Assembly (NCBI GenBank): GCA_007026445.1
Contig: VDMD01000061.1
Span: 1 to 64,000 of the forward strand
DNA length: 64,000 nt
Origin: Schizophyllum amplum
Lineage: Eukaryota > Basidiomycota > Agaricomycetes > Agaricales > Schizophyllaceae
Direction: 5' to 3'
This document shows, piece after piece, positions 47,944 through 59,548 of this stretch (the first letter of the stretch is position 1; each line of letters begins with the position of its first letter). The translations under genes and the position numbers were made by a program. A model generated the notes under the pieces. It saw nothing but the letters and a program-made list of their open reading frames with translations. It had not been told where the DNA came from and did no database searches.

Positions 47944-49337
47944 GCACAACCTTGCTTGCGCTCGACCGTAGACGAGTAACATACAAGGCACACTCAAATA
48001 AGACGCTGAACTCGAGAAGGACACGAGCCCATTTCAAGTCCCTCATACTCGGAGACCCCGGGTCTTCCGACATATGTATGTCCTGTGAAGGTACAGAAGA
48101 GATTCATCGTTATACTGATCAATTTTACCACCGCGCGACGCCGCCTGCGGAGCTCCCTCAGAGCCTGTGGCTCATCGCATCAGCCTAACGTCGACGAGCG
48201 GATAAGTTGTCGTGATCTTCACGGCGTCAGAAGTCCTAGATCTGTTCGGGGGCATGCACCGATTCGTCCACGTTGAACGACCTCAACAAAGACTCCAACC
48301 TACTGGTACGCACGGGAAGTGACAGGTATGGCGGGGCGGCGAGCTGCGACGCGACGTCCTTGACTACGGTTGGGCGGTTGAGCGTGCACGATTTTCGAGC
48401 TCGTGAACCTTGAGCGCTCAAAGTTCACTGAGCAGTCGTAGAGTCTACACATACAGATTGAAGAGCACTCACCGTGTACTACACGCTCGTCGCTCGGTGC
48501 ATAACGTCTTGTTAACGCCAGACACGGCAGGAGATGACGAGAGGAGGCGGGATGCTGCGACGTCGCTGGAGCCTCGCTGCTATTGGAGATCTAGATGAGT
48601 CTTCCCGACAGCATGCTCAATTGGCGTCTGACAAGGGATGACCGAGGAGCTGCAGACGTGACAGAATTGTCAAGGCAGGTCCGAGATAGTGGACTAGCTG
48701 CGAGTAGCGGCAGTGCCAGTGTGGCTGAGGCGGGAGTAACACCCAAGTCTTGAAGTGCATATTGATCAGTCGCTGGCGCTGATTATCGTTTAGCTGGGGA
48801 AGGGGAGTGACAAGCATTGCGCACGTACAGCATTGGCAGTGCGCAATCGCTTGGCACAAGTAGGCACATGCGAAATAGAGGTCCTCCAGTGACAAGAGGC
48901 GAATTCGTGGCGCGAAAGCAGCTGAGAGTGGCAGGCTAGTAGCTCGACCAGCGCCGTCGTCAGTGCAGTCAGAGTTCTGATTATCATTGCTATGTCTCTT
49001 TCAGAACGTCGCTAGCGTCGCTAAACGTCGGCGACCGGGATTGACGGCAGGAGAACAATAGCGATGAACGATGTCAGATGATGGCGGGGAGATCTGAGAT
49101 CGTCCAAATGAGGTTGTTTATACTTATGTACTAAATAGAATCCGCGGAAGGGTCAATAAGACCCTTGAAGATAAACCTTGCAAGCAAGGTGATGACCCGC
49201 TTCTTGGCGAGTCTTCGTGAGGCGAGACACGATCATCCCAGCACAAAGAATTGAAATACAAGAGGATGCGCTAGTCATTGTCATCTCAAGTTCCAAAGGC
49301 CTTGCACAACGGACACGCCGCTTAGCTATCCTTCCTT

Positions 49338-51433
49338 CTATGCGACGGTCGAGTTAGGGAAAAGAACAACATCGTCGTCAATTGGGCATGTCGTCGTAGC
49401 ATCGCTGCCCTCCGCAAGCTGGGTCACATAAGCTGCGCCCAACGAGATTAGTTTGCTCACGTACCGTGCCATCCTCAAAATACCTGCTGATAATATTGGT
49501 GATACAACTGGACCTCTCTGCCACGGAGACATGTCCGAACCCATCCTGCCGCACAAGAGCAGCGCTGTGCCCGAGCAAGTCGGCCATGAGCTTCGCGTTG
49601 CCGCACGGTGTCTCCGGGTCGACCTGCACGACGGGGTGATTCAGTATGCCCATCCACTGCACCGAGAGAAAAATGACCTACGGAGTTCCCGATGATAAGT
49701 ATGCGGTTCTTCAGCTTACTATCCCACGGGCCCGTGTAGCGCTCGACCGCACGCGCCGGCCAGGCGAAGCACATGTGGACACCTATATGCCACTGCGGGC
49801 CAAACAGAGGCGACACGTACTTGACCGCCCGGGCAATGGCCTCGAAGCCGCCACGCATCGACATGTTGCCCGCGTCGACGCTATCGCCACATAAGATCGC
49901 GACGTACTCGTACGTGGGAGGACCGATATTACTGTCTGCGTCGGATTGCTTCATGGAGAGTGCGCGGGAGCATGTTGTGTTGGCGGCAATGGCGGTGAGG
50001 TCCTTCCCGTATGCGTGCATCTCCTCAGCGAGCTGGGACCAGAGCAGCGGAGTGGCCATGGCGTTATACAGGTGTTCACGGGCTTGCGCGGAGGTGTAGA
50101 TTCCGCTGAGGTCAGCACCGGACTCGAAAAGGTCGTGAGCGAGCTATGAAGTAGATGAACTCATTCGACCGAGTTGTTTGCGCGCAAAGGGAAGGACACA
50201 CGTCAAGTATGCCACGAAGACGCAGTGCAACGTCAGCAGCTGTGTCGCTGTCGCTCTGAACAAGCTTGCAGCCGTTTTTCCCGGCCATCGCGCAGCCAGT
50301 GGCGAAGCCGCCGAACGTTTCCTCGGAGGATTCGAGGCTGTTCAGATAATACTGGAGGATGAGGTCAATACGACAAGCTAATTTAGACCGTCAGGAGGGC
50401 ACAGAAATCATGCACACCTCCGTGATTGGGCGAGTCGCGTAAAGTAAGGGGTCTACACAGGCGTCAGTAGAGCGAGACAGCGTTCGCGAAATACTGACGC
50501 ATGCATCCGTCAAGGACGACATGACCGACGCGGTCAGGGAACACTGTAACGCGATCAATTACTGGACGAAAAATGACATGGATAGCACTCACTGTTCACG
50601 AAGATGAAGCCAACCATGGAGCCATAGGAAAAGCACCAGCTATTGATATCCTGTACCCCCGGATCCAGGTAGTCTGCCAGCGCGACCATATCGCGCGCCG
50701 CAGCCGCCGACCCCAGATACGCGAGGGTCTTACCACTCTCCGCCTCTGCGCAGCGCTTGCCCAGCCCCCGATACTTCCTTTCCATCTCGGGAACATGGGA
50801 GTAAAACTTGTACAGCTGATCATCATCAGTGAGGTTTCCTTTGATGTCAAGGCCCGTCTCCTCGAGCGTGCCGTTGAAGTACGCTTCCCAGTCTTCGGCG
50901 GTGTGGAAGCAGGACGGCGGCCCGGGCGTGGTGTGCCCGACGCCGCGCGGGTCCCAGGCGACGAAGTCGTAGTGTTCGCCTATGGCCTTGCGGATATGAT
51001 TCGGCCCGTATTGGAGTAAGAACTCAATACCTGAGTAGCCAGGGCCGCCTGAACAAAGCTCTCAGATGCAAAAGACGTCTCGCCACATAAATTTACGTAC
51101 CGGCGTTGATGTACATAGTCCCTCGTCGTTCCTTCGTGGCTGGATAGATCGCCACCGCCAGACTCGCAGTGCCTACCGAATGGTCTGCCCAGTCTAATGG
51201 CACGTCGTAGTATCCGCAGGATATGTTGAGCTCGTCGCCGTGGCTGTACTTCGCATTAAGACCGCTGCATGGGAACCAGTCGATGCCATGGTCATCCTAC
51301 GACCTTGTCAGCCGAAGACTCTCAAGAAGACAGCAGGACTCACTTCGATGACAGAAGAGCGGCGTCGGCCGTCGAGCGCGCTGACTCCTGAGATGAGTAC
51401 GCCCGCTAGCAAAGCTGCCGACTTGCACAACAT
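49338..51433 (-). CDS. Secreted alpha/beta hydrolase, TAP-like peptidase/esterase
   Basis: A multi-exon gene. The N-terminus MLCKSAALLAGVLISGVSA is a signal peptide. The first intron follows VIE (donor GTGAGT) and the protein resumes at DDHGIDWFPCS. Family landmarks are YYDVPLDW, GGPGYSGIEF (oxyanion region), DFVAWDPRGVGHT and the nucleophile elbow CFSYGS, where Cys replaces the usual Gly before Phe-Ser. The C-terminal TAP-like domain supplies Asp (DPETPC) and His (GFGHVS), so a Ser-Asp-His triad is complete. The last intron (donor GTACGT, acceptor GACCCAG) joins to a tail ending DDDVVLFPNSTVA. It may cleave peptides or esters outside the cell; in this context it could hydrolyse an amino-acyl ester (inference). 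Only a weak half-site of the cluster element (CGGCCGCT, 51522) is upstream. Confidence 0.85.
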
Positions 51434-52143
51434 AGTACGAGGTTGAAGACCGAATACTCGAGCTCGGAGACTGGAGAACAAACAAGTCTGGTGACGGTGA
51501 GGGCAGAAGCGAGTACAGATACGGCCGCTTTGCCGCAGAAGTGACGCCAAAGTAGGCAATAAGGCGGACCGACGGTTGTAGCTGATATCTAAGGGAAAAT
51601 ATAGAGCTAGCGATTATATCCCCTTTCATGACCATAATGTGGCCATGGGCGTAAGGTGGCGCTTGTGGGGATTTGAGATTCGGTGGCGAGCGTACAAACA
51701 GAGGACGCGGCTACACAGGTCATGCATTTAACGGTAGGCATAGCTCCTTTGTCTCATTCGCTTTCCCACATATTGCGATGAGCAACCTGATGAGACCGGG
51801 ACATACGTGAAGAGCAGGATGTGGTTCAAGTTCAAGTCGAGCTCGGATGGCACGGGCCGATATTTACCTACGTCTGAATCGCCGGACCCCTCCGAGCATA
51901 ATACGACCAAATAAGCCGACACCCCGACACCATATGGCATGCACATAAGCTTGACTGTCGTCAATATTCCTCATGTCCTCGCTGAACTTCTGCAAGTATT
52001 TGGAGGCATATCTACGTGAACGTCTCACGCGACAGATAGCAATACCTTTGAACCTAAAACAACCCGGTCTGCATTCGCATGATCGCGTTCGACACCCGGG
52101 AAGCCAACAGCAACCTCGGAGGCTCCTGAGCTAAAGCACCTCA
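51434..52143. other. Intergenic
   Basis: Promoter of the hydrolase and 3' flank of ABM paralogue 2. No gene seen. Confidence 0.45.
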
Positions 52144-52887
52144 TTATACAGCGTCGTACGACACTTTCTCGGCGTGTTTGACTTGAAAGTCTACCAATTC
52201 CAACGTCTGCTTCATCACGTCCTTTGCATATTCCGACCCCAAGGCCCTCATGTGCGCCTAGTCTCAGCTTTAGCAACCTCGTCGCCGCAAGCGCACACAA
52301 ATCGTGCACTTACCTCGTGCGACTCCCAGCCCAGGATGAGCACATAGCGTTCATTGTTATCCGCGGCGAGCCCTTGGATCGACCCGATTGCCCCCTCCGT
52401 GACGCGTACGCCCTCTGTGGTCATCCGCAGGATCTGTTCCCACCGCTCTCGATTCTCTGACGCCCTAAGTGTCCCGACGGCGAACTCTTGCACAGGAGCC
52501 TCCAGGACGGCCTGTATCTCGCTCTCGCTCTCGCTGGTTATCTTAACGGTAGTGGGGGCGGAAATGCTTTCGAGGACCCCCAGAAGGTCGGGTGTATAGT
52601 CAATCGATGGCGGTCTGTCCGGCGCCCACTCTATTCGAGGGCGATGGTAACTGTCAGCAACGATCAGTGGACACAAAAGGCTGACACTTGCGCAGGACGT
52701 AGTGTCCGTGCTCCGTTTTTTCTATCTGTTGGCCTATGTATACTCTGTCGTACAACTCAGCGTGGTCAAGAAACAATGGCATGTGAACGTACTTCTGCGG
52801 GCCAGTTGCGCTCTCCACCACTTTCCTGACCGCTTGCGCGCTACCCTCTTGGAACGGAAAGAACGTGTACAGCTGCAGGATGGTCAT
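52144..52887 (-). CDS. ABM/EthD-like small protein, paralogue 2
   Basis: Three exons (52887-52692, 52630-52314, 52257-52144) give 208 residues. It aligns along its length with the proteins at 30330 and 59549: YIGQQIE, then VLQW after the intron, then a VQEFAVGTL strand, VLILGWESHE and a C-terminal helix (AHMRALGSEYAKD). The first intron begins GCAAGT, a GC-AG intron at the same position and phase as in paralogue 3. Paralogue 2 lacks the early intron of the other two. Role as for paralogue 1: probable dimeric alpha/beta-barrel enzyme of unknown reaction. It is divergent from SDR2 and shares a 300 bp promoter holding the exact cluster element. Confidence 0.72.
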
Positions 52888-53029
52888 CGAGGTGATCAAG
52901 GTAGTGCTCGAGCCGACGATGGATGTTGGGCTTGGTTAAATGCCTGATGTGTAAGGTTCGGTATGCATTCACTCATTCCGAGTAACTTACGTTGCTAACG
53001 TGTTTGGTAGACGTCATGATGGCCGACGA

Positions 53030-53041
53030 CCGCCGGCCGCT
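53030..53041 (+). promoter_or_regulatory. Cluster GC-rich element, exact 12-mer
   Basis: Exact CCGCCGGCCGCT nearly centred between the divergent starts of ABM2 (143 bp) and SDR2 (145 bp), so one site could serve both. Confidence 0.6.
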
Positions 53042-53116
53042 ATGGCCTCAGAGAATGAATGAGTCTCTCGCTTCCGGACATAATCTTTCCAGAGCTTTAC
53101 ACAGTCGCTGCCTGCT

Positions 53117-53128
53117 GCGGCCGGCCGC
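53117..53128. promoter_or_regulatory. Palindromic relative of the GC-rich element
   Basis: GCGGCCGGCCGC is a perfect palindrome containing the CGGCCG core, 58 bp upstream of the SDR2 ATG. Confidence 0.4.
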
Positions 53129-53185
53129 GTTCACTCGACTTATATCCCAAAATGTCGTCAACGACGCGACTCGCAATCATCCGTC

Positions 53186-54441
53186 ATGGCTACCTTGAGT
53201 TTTCGTCGTGTCGCGCTGGTCACCGGTGCTGCGCAAGGAATGGGGAAAGCCATCGCTATCCGTCTCGCCCGTGACGGGCTCGATGTTGCAATCAGTGATC
53301 TTCCGGCCAAAAAAGAGGCACTCGACGAGGTAGCGAAGGCCGTTGAAGAGGCCGGCGGTAAGGCGGTTGTCTTCACAGGTGATGTATCCAAGGAGGAGGA
53401 CGTCAAGATCATGGTGGAGGGCACGGCGAGCACCCTCGGAGGATTCAACGTGGCGAGTTTTCATGTACTCGGCAGGATGTCGTAATTTTCTGACGCCTGC
53501 TTAGATGGTGGCCAATGCTGGTATCGGTCCTGCCTGTTCGTTCCTTGAAGGTCTCAAGATTATCGAGCTTTGTGGCTGTTCCAATCTGACGCCTTCCTCA
53601 GAGACTGTCTCCGGCTTCAATCGCACCATGGCAATCAATGGCCTCAGCGTCTTCCTGTGCTTCAAATACGCCGCCAAGAAGATCATTGAGCTCGGGCATG
53701 GCGAGGGGCGGTTAGTTGCCGCGTCGTCACTAGCGGGCAAAATGGGTAAGAATCTTGTACTTCCCGCCTCATTCTTCATCCTCACGGTAGACCGTCAGCA
53801 TATCCTGGCTTCACAGGATACAACGCCAGTAAATTCGCTATGCGCGGCGTTGTTCAGACTGCGGGTACGTTGCTCAGCGCGCTGGGCGTCGCAGGCTCAC
53901 CGACACACCTGTAGCGCTGGAGCTTGGTCCGCACGGTATCACGGCTAACGCGTACGCACCAGGTATGCTTCTCTTGCGTGCTTTCACAATATGTCCTAAT
54001 CTGTGGCGGGGAAGGCACCATCGACACGCCTCTCAGTGAGTTCCTCCCTGACCTCCCCTCGAGCCCATTATGACTGTACCTCAGCGCGATCAGAAGAGGT
54101 GTCTACGCAGATTGACCTTCCTGCGGTATGACGGGCCTGCGCTTCCAGTAAGCACCATCTGAGTCTGCTGCAGATAGCTGCAACACTACCGATGCGGCGC
54201 GTTGGTCTGCCCGGGGACATCGCCGCACTGGTGTCATACCTCGCCAGCGTCGAGTCCGGCTATGTGACCGGTACGTGCCCGAAAGTCAGCGAGAGAGAAC
54301 GTTGCTGACGAGTATCGTCTGTTGCATCCTTCTACATTCTTAGGCCAGACGGTGAGCATTGCGATGTATGAGCACACACGAACGGCGGCTGACTTCGCAT
54401 TTACTTAGATCACGATCGACGGAGGCTGGCGCGTTGACTGA
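53186..54441 (+). CDS. Short-chain dehydrogenase/reductase 2
   Basis: A classical SDR built from several small exons. The cofactor motif TGAAQGMG sits near the N-terminus, VANAGIGPA follows, the catalytic Ser is in VAASSLAGKMG, and Tyr-Lys is in YNASK formed across an intron. The C-terminal region includes GPHGITANAYAPGTIDTPL, PGDIAALVSYLAS, GYVTGQTITIDGG and ends WRVD. It resembles fungal acetoin/diacetyl reductase-like SDRs and likely oxidises or reduces a hydroxyl or ketone on the cluster metabolite with NAD(P)H. The first intron appears to use a GC donor (GCGAGT). It shares a divergent promoter and cluster element with ABM paralogue 2. Confidence 0.85.
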
Positions 54442-54540
54442 ATAGTGTTACAGCAACAGCCTAAGTGAACCCTTATCTTGTGCATACGCGATTTCGACCT
54501 GGACGCGGCTTGTAGTTATGATACACAGAGACACTTACTA

Positions 54541-57005
54541 TCAAAAGCGAAGCCAATCCTCCTCCCTTGGCTGCTTTATCCACGATCTTGCATCTCCAAC
54601 TATAATCCTCGACGTCTCCACATGAAGACCACGTAGCCGAAGGTGCTCTATCCAAACTTTGTAATCGTGAGCGTTTTCTTCTTCCTGGACGTATCCTCGA
54701 CTGTTGTAGAGATTCAGCCTCTCCAGATGAGGAAGTCCGGTATCGACGAGGTTTACGATTTCCGGAAATCGTCCACCGAAGATAAGCAGCTGGAGGGATA
54801 GTGCGCGGAGGCGGGGGGCCTTCCGGATGACGTCTATGAAGGTTGCTGCATCATCTAAGTGATCGATACGTCCGCTGGGCATGTCGTCAACGTCGAGGTG
54901 AGTGAGCGCAGGAAGGCGCTCCAGCAGCTGACCGAATTGCAAAGCGTCGACACTGGGGTCCTTGACGGACAGATGGTGAAGCTCCAGCAGTGGCCCTCGC
55001 GAAGCGATCGCGACCATCGTGTCCAGGTCGCTTTGTGCGGACTCGGAACGAATTGTAAGCCGGTTCAGCCGAGGCGCGCGCAGATAGTGGCCAATCTTGT
55101 ATGCGTCCCGCCTGAGCGCCATCGTGCGTAAGGTGGGCACTTCGACCACGGGCAGCGTCCCTTCCACCTCCACCTTGTACATCTGCGCCACGAAATGCTC
55201 GAGGGCCTTGCAGAGCGGCAATATGGTGACACACTCGCGAATGGAGCCTGGCATGGATGATGTGATCTTGAGATGCGTGAGGCGCGGCCAAGGAGCGAGC
55301 ACGCGCGACGGGGAGAATGGCTCTGTGAACGCGAGGCGGCGAAGCGCGGGAGCGTTGGCGAACCAGCACAATACAGGGAGCTCGGGGAGCCCGTTTCCGC
55401 CATAGGCACGGTAGACGAGTGCCACCCGCTCTAGCATCGACACGTCTAGCGGCTGCGTATATGTCGCGGAGACAGGTACACAGCTGGACGGTGAAAGCAA
55501 GAATTTCTGCAAATGCGAATTTGAAATTCACCGCTCGCAAACATTTGAGAAACGAACGGCCAACTTCCTGAAAGCGTCGCGTCGCAGAAATATTTCCGTC
55601 GAAGCACGCTGCCAAGATGCCCGTTTTCCACTCACTCCGGTCGCCGCCTGGTCGCCGCCCCGCCAAATCTGGTGGCTGGCCCAGGTGGCGCCCCTTCCAC
55701 GCACCGTCTGGGATGACGAAAGGGCGCCGGCATCTGCCGGCACGCGATGATGCCACGTCAGCACCTCAAATGGCGCCACGCTCGCGATTTTCTGACTTGT
55801 GCGTTTCTCTCTCGACCGTCATGTTCACAGCCTGTTCACAGCGGTCTCTGTGGGATGCTGGTGCGTCTGGCCAAGACAGGTGAGCATACTCTCTCGCTCC
55901 CAGGTGCTCGCTCACGCATAGTCTTTTGCAGCTGATATTGACCATCTGCGCGCGTCGAGTGTCGGCCGAGAAGGGTGGACGACGTCCAATGCAGGTATGT
56001 TCTTCGAGTCGCTGACGTCTGTGATCTTGCTCACCTCCCTTCAGGTCTGCCTATTTGCTGGAAATGGCTGGGCGGCATGGACTGGCGAGGGACGGGTGCC
56101 GCGCCGCTAGGCGCTGTCGGAGGACGCGACGCGGAGGATGGGCGGGGCTGGAAGTCAGGCGGTCGGGGATATGCGGTCGGCCGCGTCCACGTCGTGCGCT
56201 GACCAGGTGCTGACCCGCTATGGTCGTAGTTGTACACAGTACACTATGTAGTAGTACTAGTAGTGAATATAATATTCGGTTAATGCTCTATCTTGTGTAT
56301 GCAGCGGAAGAAGCCAGTGGACGGCGAGCAGGCGAATGCTGAGCGCTGAGCGACGGGATGCCGCGCGCCTGCCGGGTGCCCAGGTGACGTCATCACCAAA
56401 TGTTTCTGCGAACCATTTGTCGAAACATTTGCGAACGCGGCGTTCGCAAATGTTTCCAAAGCCTCCCTGCCACGAAGATTTCTACGAAACTCCCCGGACA
56501 TTTTGCAAGCGGCATTTCGCCAAAACTTTTGCTCAACCCGCCCAGCAGTGTACACGATCGCTTAGCACCAGGAGCGCCTTTCGCCATCGCCGGGATTGCG
56601 CAAAGAGCAGACGCCATACTTCAGCCGTACAGTCATCGTCGCCGTCGAGCACCGCGCCATCCTCAACATAATCAAGATCACCCATCTCCAACCCATCTCG
56701 ATACACAGAGATGCGTCTCCGGATCGGCGGAGGTGCTCGCGAAGGGCCTCGATTTCGTCGGCGAGGTAATTGTCGTTACGGTATACCACATGAATCCAGA
56801 GCCTCGGAGTGCTCAGGCATACTTCGCGGAAGTGGTGGGACACCTGGCTTGCAGGCAGGATGATAGAAAGTGGCCGTCCATCGGCCCATTCATCGGGGAG
56901 GGCGTCGATTATGATTTTACTGATGAGTTCGGGCGAAAGGGACTGAATGCCGGTCGCTGCGGACGACAGGGATTGGAGACCAGTTGCAGGCGCTAATTCG
57001 AGCAA
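54541..57005 (-). pseudogene. F-box/LRR-like gene split by an inserted element
   Basis: The 5' part (57005 to about 56551) has an F-box-like start (SLSPELISKIIIDALPDEW, then LPASQVSHHFREVCL). The 3' part (55478-54541) is an LRR-like scaffold of over 300 residues typical of Agaricomycete F-box proteins. A 1,072 bp TA-flanked element (55479-56550) separates them. If the element and one TA are ignored, the frame runs on without a stop across the join (VLSDRV then PVSATYTQPL). A second lesion, a 1-nt loss near 56698 after LCIE, also breaks the frame. The 5' end is uncertain because no ATG was found in frame. It would be an SCF substrate adaptor if intact; here it is probably non-functional. Confidence 0.72.
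55479..56550. mobile_element. TA-flanked nonautonomous element B inside an F-box gene
   Basis: The ends are imperfect inverted repeats: CACAGCTGGACGG at the left and CACTGCTGGGCGG read inward from the right. The element is bounded by TA on both sides, and removing it with one TA restores the host frame, which supports a TA target duplication. Near the right end is a perfect 17-bp inverted repeat (GAAACATTTGCGAACGC, 56422-56456). No transposase-sized frame is present. Termini and TA flanks resemble element A at 15412. Confidence 0.7.
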
Positions 57006-58201
57006 GTCAGCAACGCGCTCGTCTTGTGATTGCTCTGCCTGAACGTTTACACGCCATAAACGCAGCGTGATGGCAGGAGTAAGATCAGTAGACTGGCCGC
57101 GTCCGCCGAAAGCCTACCGGCAATTCCCGAATCGCGTGTCAAGGCTCCGTCACGGACCACGGTCTTCGACTGCCCGCTCATCGACCGGTACTCTCGCCCA
57201 GCTCTCGCGTACGCAGCCCTCTCGGGGGCTGCCTCGGCCCCAGCTGATGCTTGGTTGCCGGTCAAGTCGCAGCTGCTTCTCAACGGTCCCCAACGTCTTC
57301 CTAGTGCACTGCCGGCGACGTACGATCATCCGCAGGTGACTGGCAGTGGGCCGCACAGTGCACGATGCAGGAAGAGTCTAGCTAGAGCATTCCCCGCTTC
57401 GTCGCATGACGCATGACGGTGCTCTTGCCTTCTGTCTTTCCTTCCCATAGTCCTCACAGCACGGTGGACCTAAGGTCCCGCTCTCCTCCTATCGTCTCCC
57501 TAGACAGACTTGCCAACGTTCTGACCAAGGCTGCTCAGCTTGTTGTGGCTCGAACACAATAGAGTGCCTCGTACACAATTCAGTAATCCGACGAGGTGCG
57601 CCCGCATATTTGCCGCATATCATGATCTATTATTTACCATATTCAGAAACATCCAGATTCCGAGGTCATGCTTTCCGCGACGTTGTCGTCGAGGTGATCG
57701 TCGTTGATCGTCGTCGGCCAATGCAGCGCTGATCACTGATGCCGTCGGTGAACGTTTGAACTCCTGGATATGTAAGTATAGGTCATCATTTTGGACCGTC
57801 ATAATCAGGATTCAGCAGTGCTCCCTCCGAATATCAGCCACTTTGTCAATGCATCTTCTACCTCTGAGGGGGGATGGTCGGCTACTCATGCTTGATCAAG
57901 GGTGTACGGCTCGGTAATAGCGATATAACAAGCCTGAATCTCTGCAAATCATCCCGCGTCGCATGGTATGTGTGAAGGTCTACGCGGCTTTTCGAGCCCG
58001 TCGCCGCTCCTACCCGTCCTGATTCGGGAGCATGTCGACGGCTCCCGTTACCTACACGTCCTCGGCGTTGGTCAAAGATCATGCGCACCAGGTTCGCACC
58101 AACCTATTCTGATCCATGAGGACGAGTATAAAAGGACTCCTGCTGACGGTCCATCTTCATCCACTCACCTCACATCCCATCTTCATCCTCCACACTTAAA
58201 C
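57006..58201. other. Intergenic
   Basis: No supported gene. The region upstream of 58202 contains the promoter of the small secreted protein, including GTATAAAAGG (about 58127), a good TATA-box candidate. Confidence 0.5.
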
Positions 58202-58778
58202 ATGCGTTTCTTCGCCTTGACCTCTGTCCTCGCTGCCGCCACCTGCGCCCTCGCTCAGGAGGCCGCTCGCTACGGCGCGGTCTCTATCGACGGCAGCAAC
58301 ACGGTCAGCGCTGGCCAGGTACGTCTGTCTCTCGCTGAGCATCGTTGCAAAGCTGACTATTCCTGTAGACGTTCTCGGTCACGTACAACTCGACTGCGGC
58401 GCGCTACACACCGAAGACGGTGGACTTCCTGCTGCAGGGAACGATGCCCAACGGCGACCGCTCGGCTTACGTCGTGCTGGCTCGCAACGACTTCCCTGCG
58501 GACCAGGACGTCCTTCAGCAGGACCTGACGGTAAGCTCCTATACACGTTTATACGCTCACGCATAGGCTTATACAGCACTTCAGATGCCCGACGTCACCG
58601 CGTCCCTGGGCTCTGACATTACCAACTGGCTGGTGAGTCAATACGCGGCGAGTTTGCCCAATATCTTGATGCTGATGCTGTCTTTCAGCTCATCTCCTAC
58701 ATCACGTACAACTACGACGACTATACCCCGCCCGTCGTCATGTCGGGCGGCACGTCGACTCCCATCAACCTCGCTTAA
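58202..58778 (+). CDS. Small secreted protein, 138 residues
   Basis: Four exons (58202-58318, 58369-58530, 58585-58632, 58689-58778) give 138 residues. A clear signal peptide (MRFFALTSVLAAATCALA) precedes a compact beta-rich domain (TFSVTYNSTAARYTPKTVDF, LLQGTMPNG, AYVVLARNDFP, TYNYDDYTPPVV). No cysteine pairs, catalytic motif or anchor are visible. Similar short secreted proteins of unknown function are common in wood-decay fungi. A TATA-like box lies about 75 bp upstream, and the promoter has a pyrimidine-rich stretch. It lacks the cluster GC-rich element and is probably unrelated to the metabolic locus. Confidence 0.8.
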
Positions 58779-59154
58779 GGGGACAGTGCATGAGCTATAT
58801 GCATTCAGTATCGCGTCGACGATGCGCAAGGGACAATGGGACTTTGATGTGATACTTCATCAGATGTGCTCGCTCGAGTAGGGGACAGGTGTTATGTCGT
58901 TGGTATTTTGTTCGCTTGTCTCTCATATATCATTGGGTATTCAGGCAATAAAAGATGGCAGTCAGTGGAGCTCTTCAAACTGGACCCTGTATGTGCGAAC
59001 TATGTTCGAGGAAAGACCCAGAAAATCGCTGAGGCCAAATTGGCGATATTGTGCCATGTTTGCGGGTATCTATGACACCATTGGGGGACCACAAGCTTCG
59101 AGAAGGCTACTGGTTAGAGAACAATGAGTCGAGTGTGACGAGCCCCTGAGCTGG

Positions 59155-59175
59155 CCGCCGGCCGGTAGCGGCCGG
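59155..59175. promoter_or_regulatory. Two opposed GC-rich elements
   Basis: CCGCCGGCCGGT (59155-59166, 11 of 12) is followed directly by AGCGGCCGG on the opposite strand, an everted pair about 375 bp upstream of ABM paralogue 3. Confidence 0.5.
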
Positions 59176-59453
59176 TCCGACTTGCCGTCGAGCGGCGCGC
59201 GAGCGGCGAAGCACACAAGCAAATACGTGCAATCGACGGCCCCTTGTTCTCAGACTCAGAGTCACTCACGGTGTCCAACCCACTTCCCATACTGAAATGC
59301 AGCATATCTTCCCTCTGCTTGTGATTGTGCAATGTCGCATTCTCCGAGTCATCTCGCATGAGCATCCACGGGGCCCGCATCAACGAGCTTCTCAGTTCTG
59401 GGCTACCTCAGGATATCAGTCCGACGCGGCTTCTCATCGTGACTATAACGTAT

Positions 59454-59465
59454 CCGCCGGCCGCT
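59454..59465 (+). promoter_or_regulatory. Cluster GC-rich element, exact 12-mer
   Basis: Exact CCGCCGGCCGCT, 84 bp upstream of the ABM paralogue 3 ATG. Confidence 0.6.
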
Positions 59466-59548
59466 GCTCATGCAGCAGCTCTGACGGTACTTTACTGGCG
59501 CCTTGATATCCTGGACTTGCGCTGCTGCTCCTTTGACCGCTGCTCACC

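Larger units (their letters stand above)
47149..49337. other. Intergenic, possible small-gene remnants
   Basis: About 2.2 kb. It holds an exact cluster element (47445), an ACC microsatellite (about 47731-47750) and a GC-rich hairpin (47922-47943). Minus-strand frames near 48421-48236 (RPTVVKDVASQLAAPPYLSL) and 48987-48617 look partly protein-like, but I could not build a gene. Confidence 0.4.
58779..59548. other. Intergenic, promoter of ABM paralogue 3
   Basis: No gene seen. Contains two clusters of the GC-rich element (59155-59175 and 59454-59465). Confidence 0.5.
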
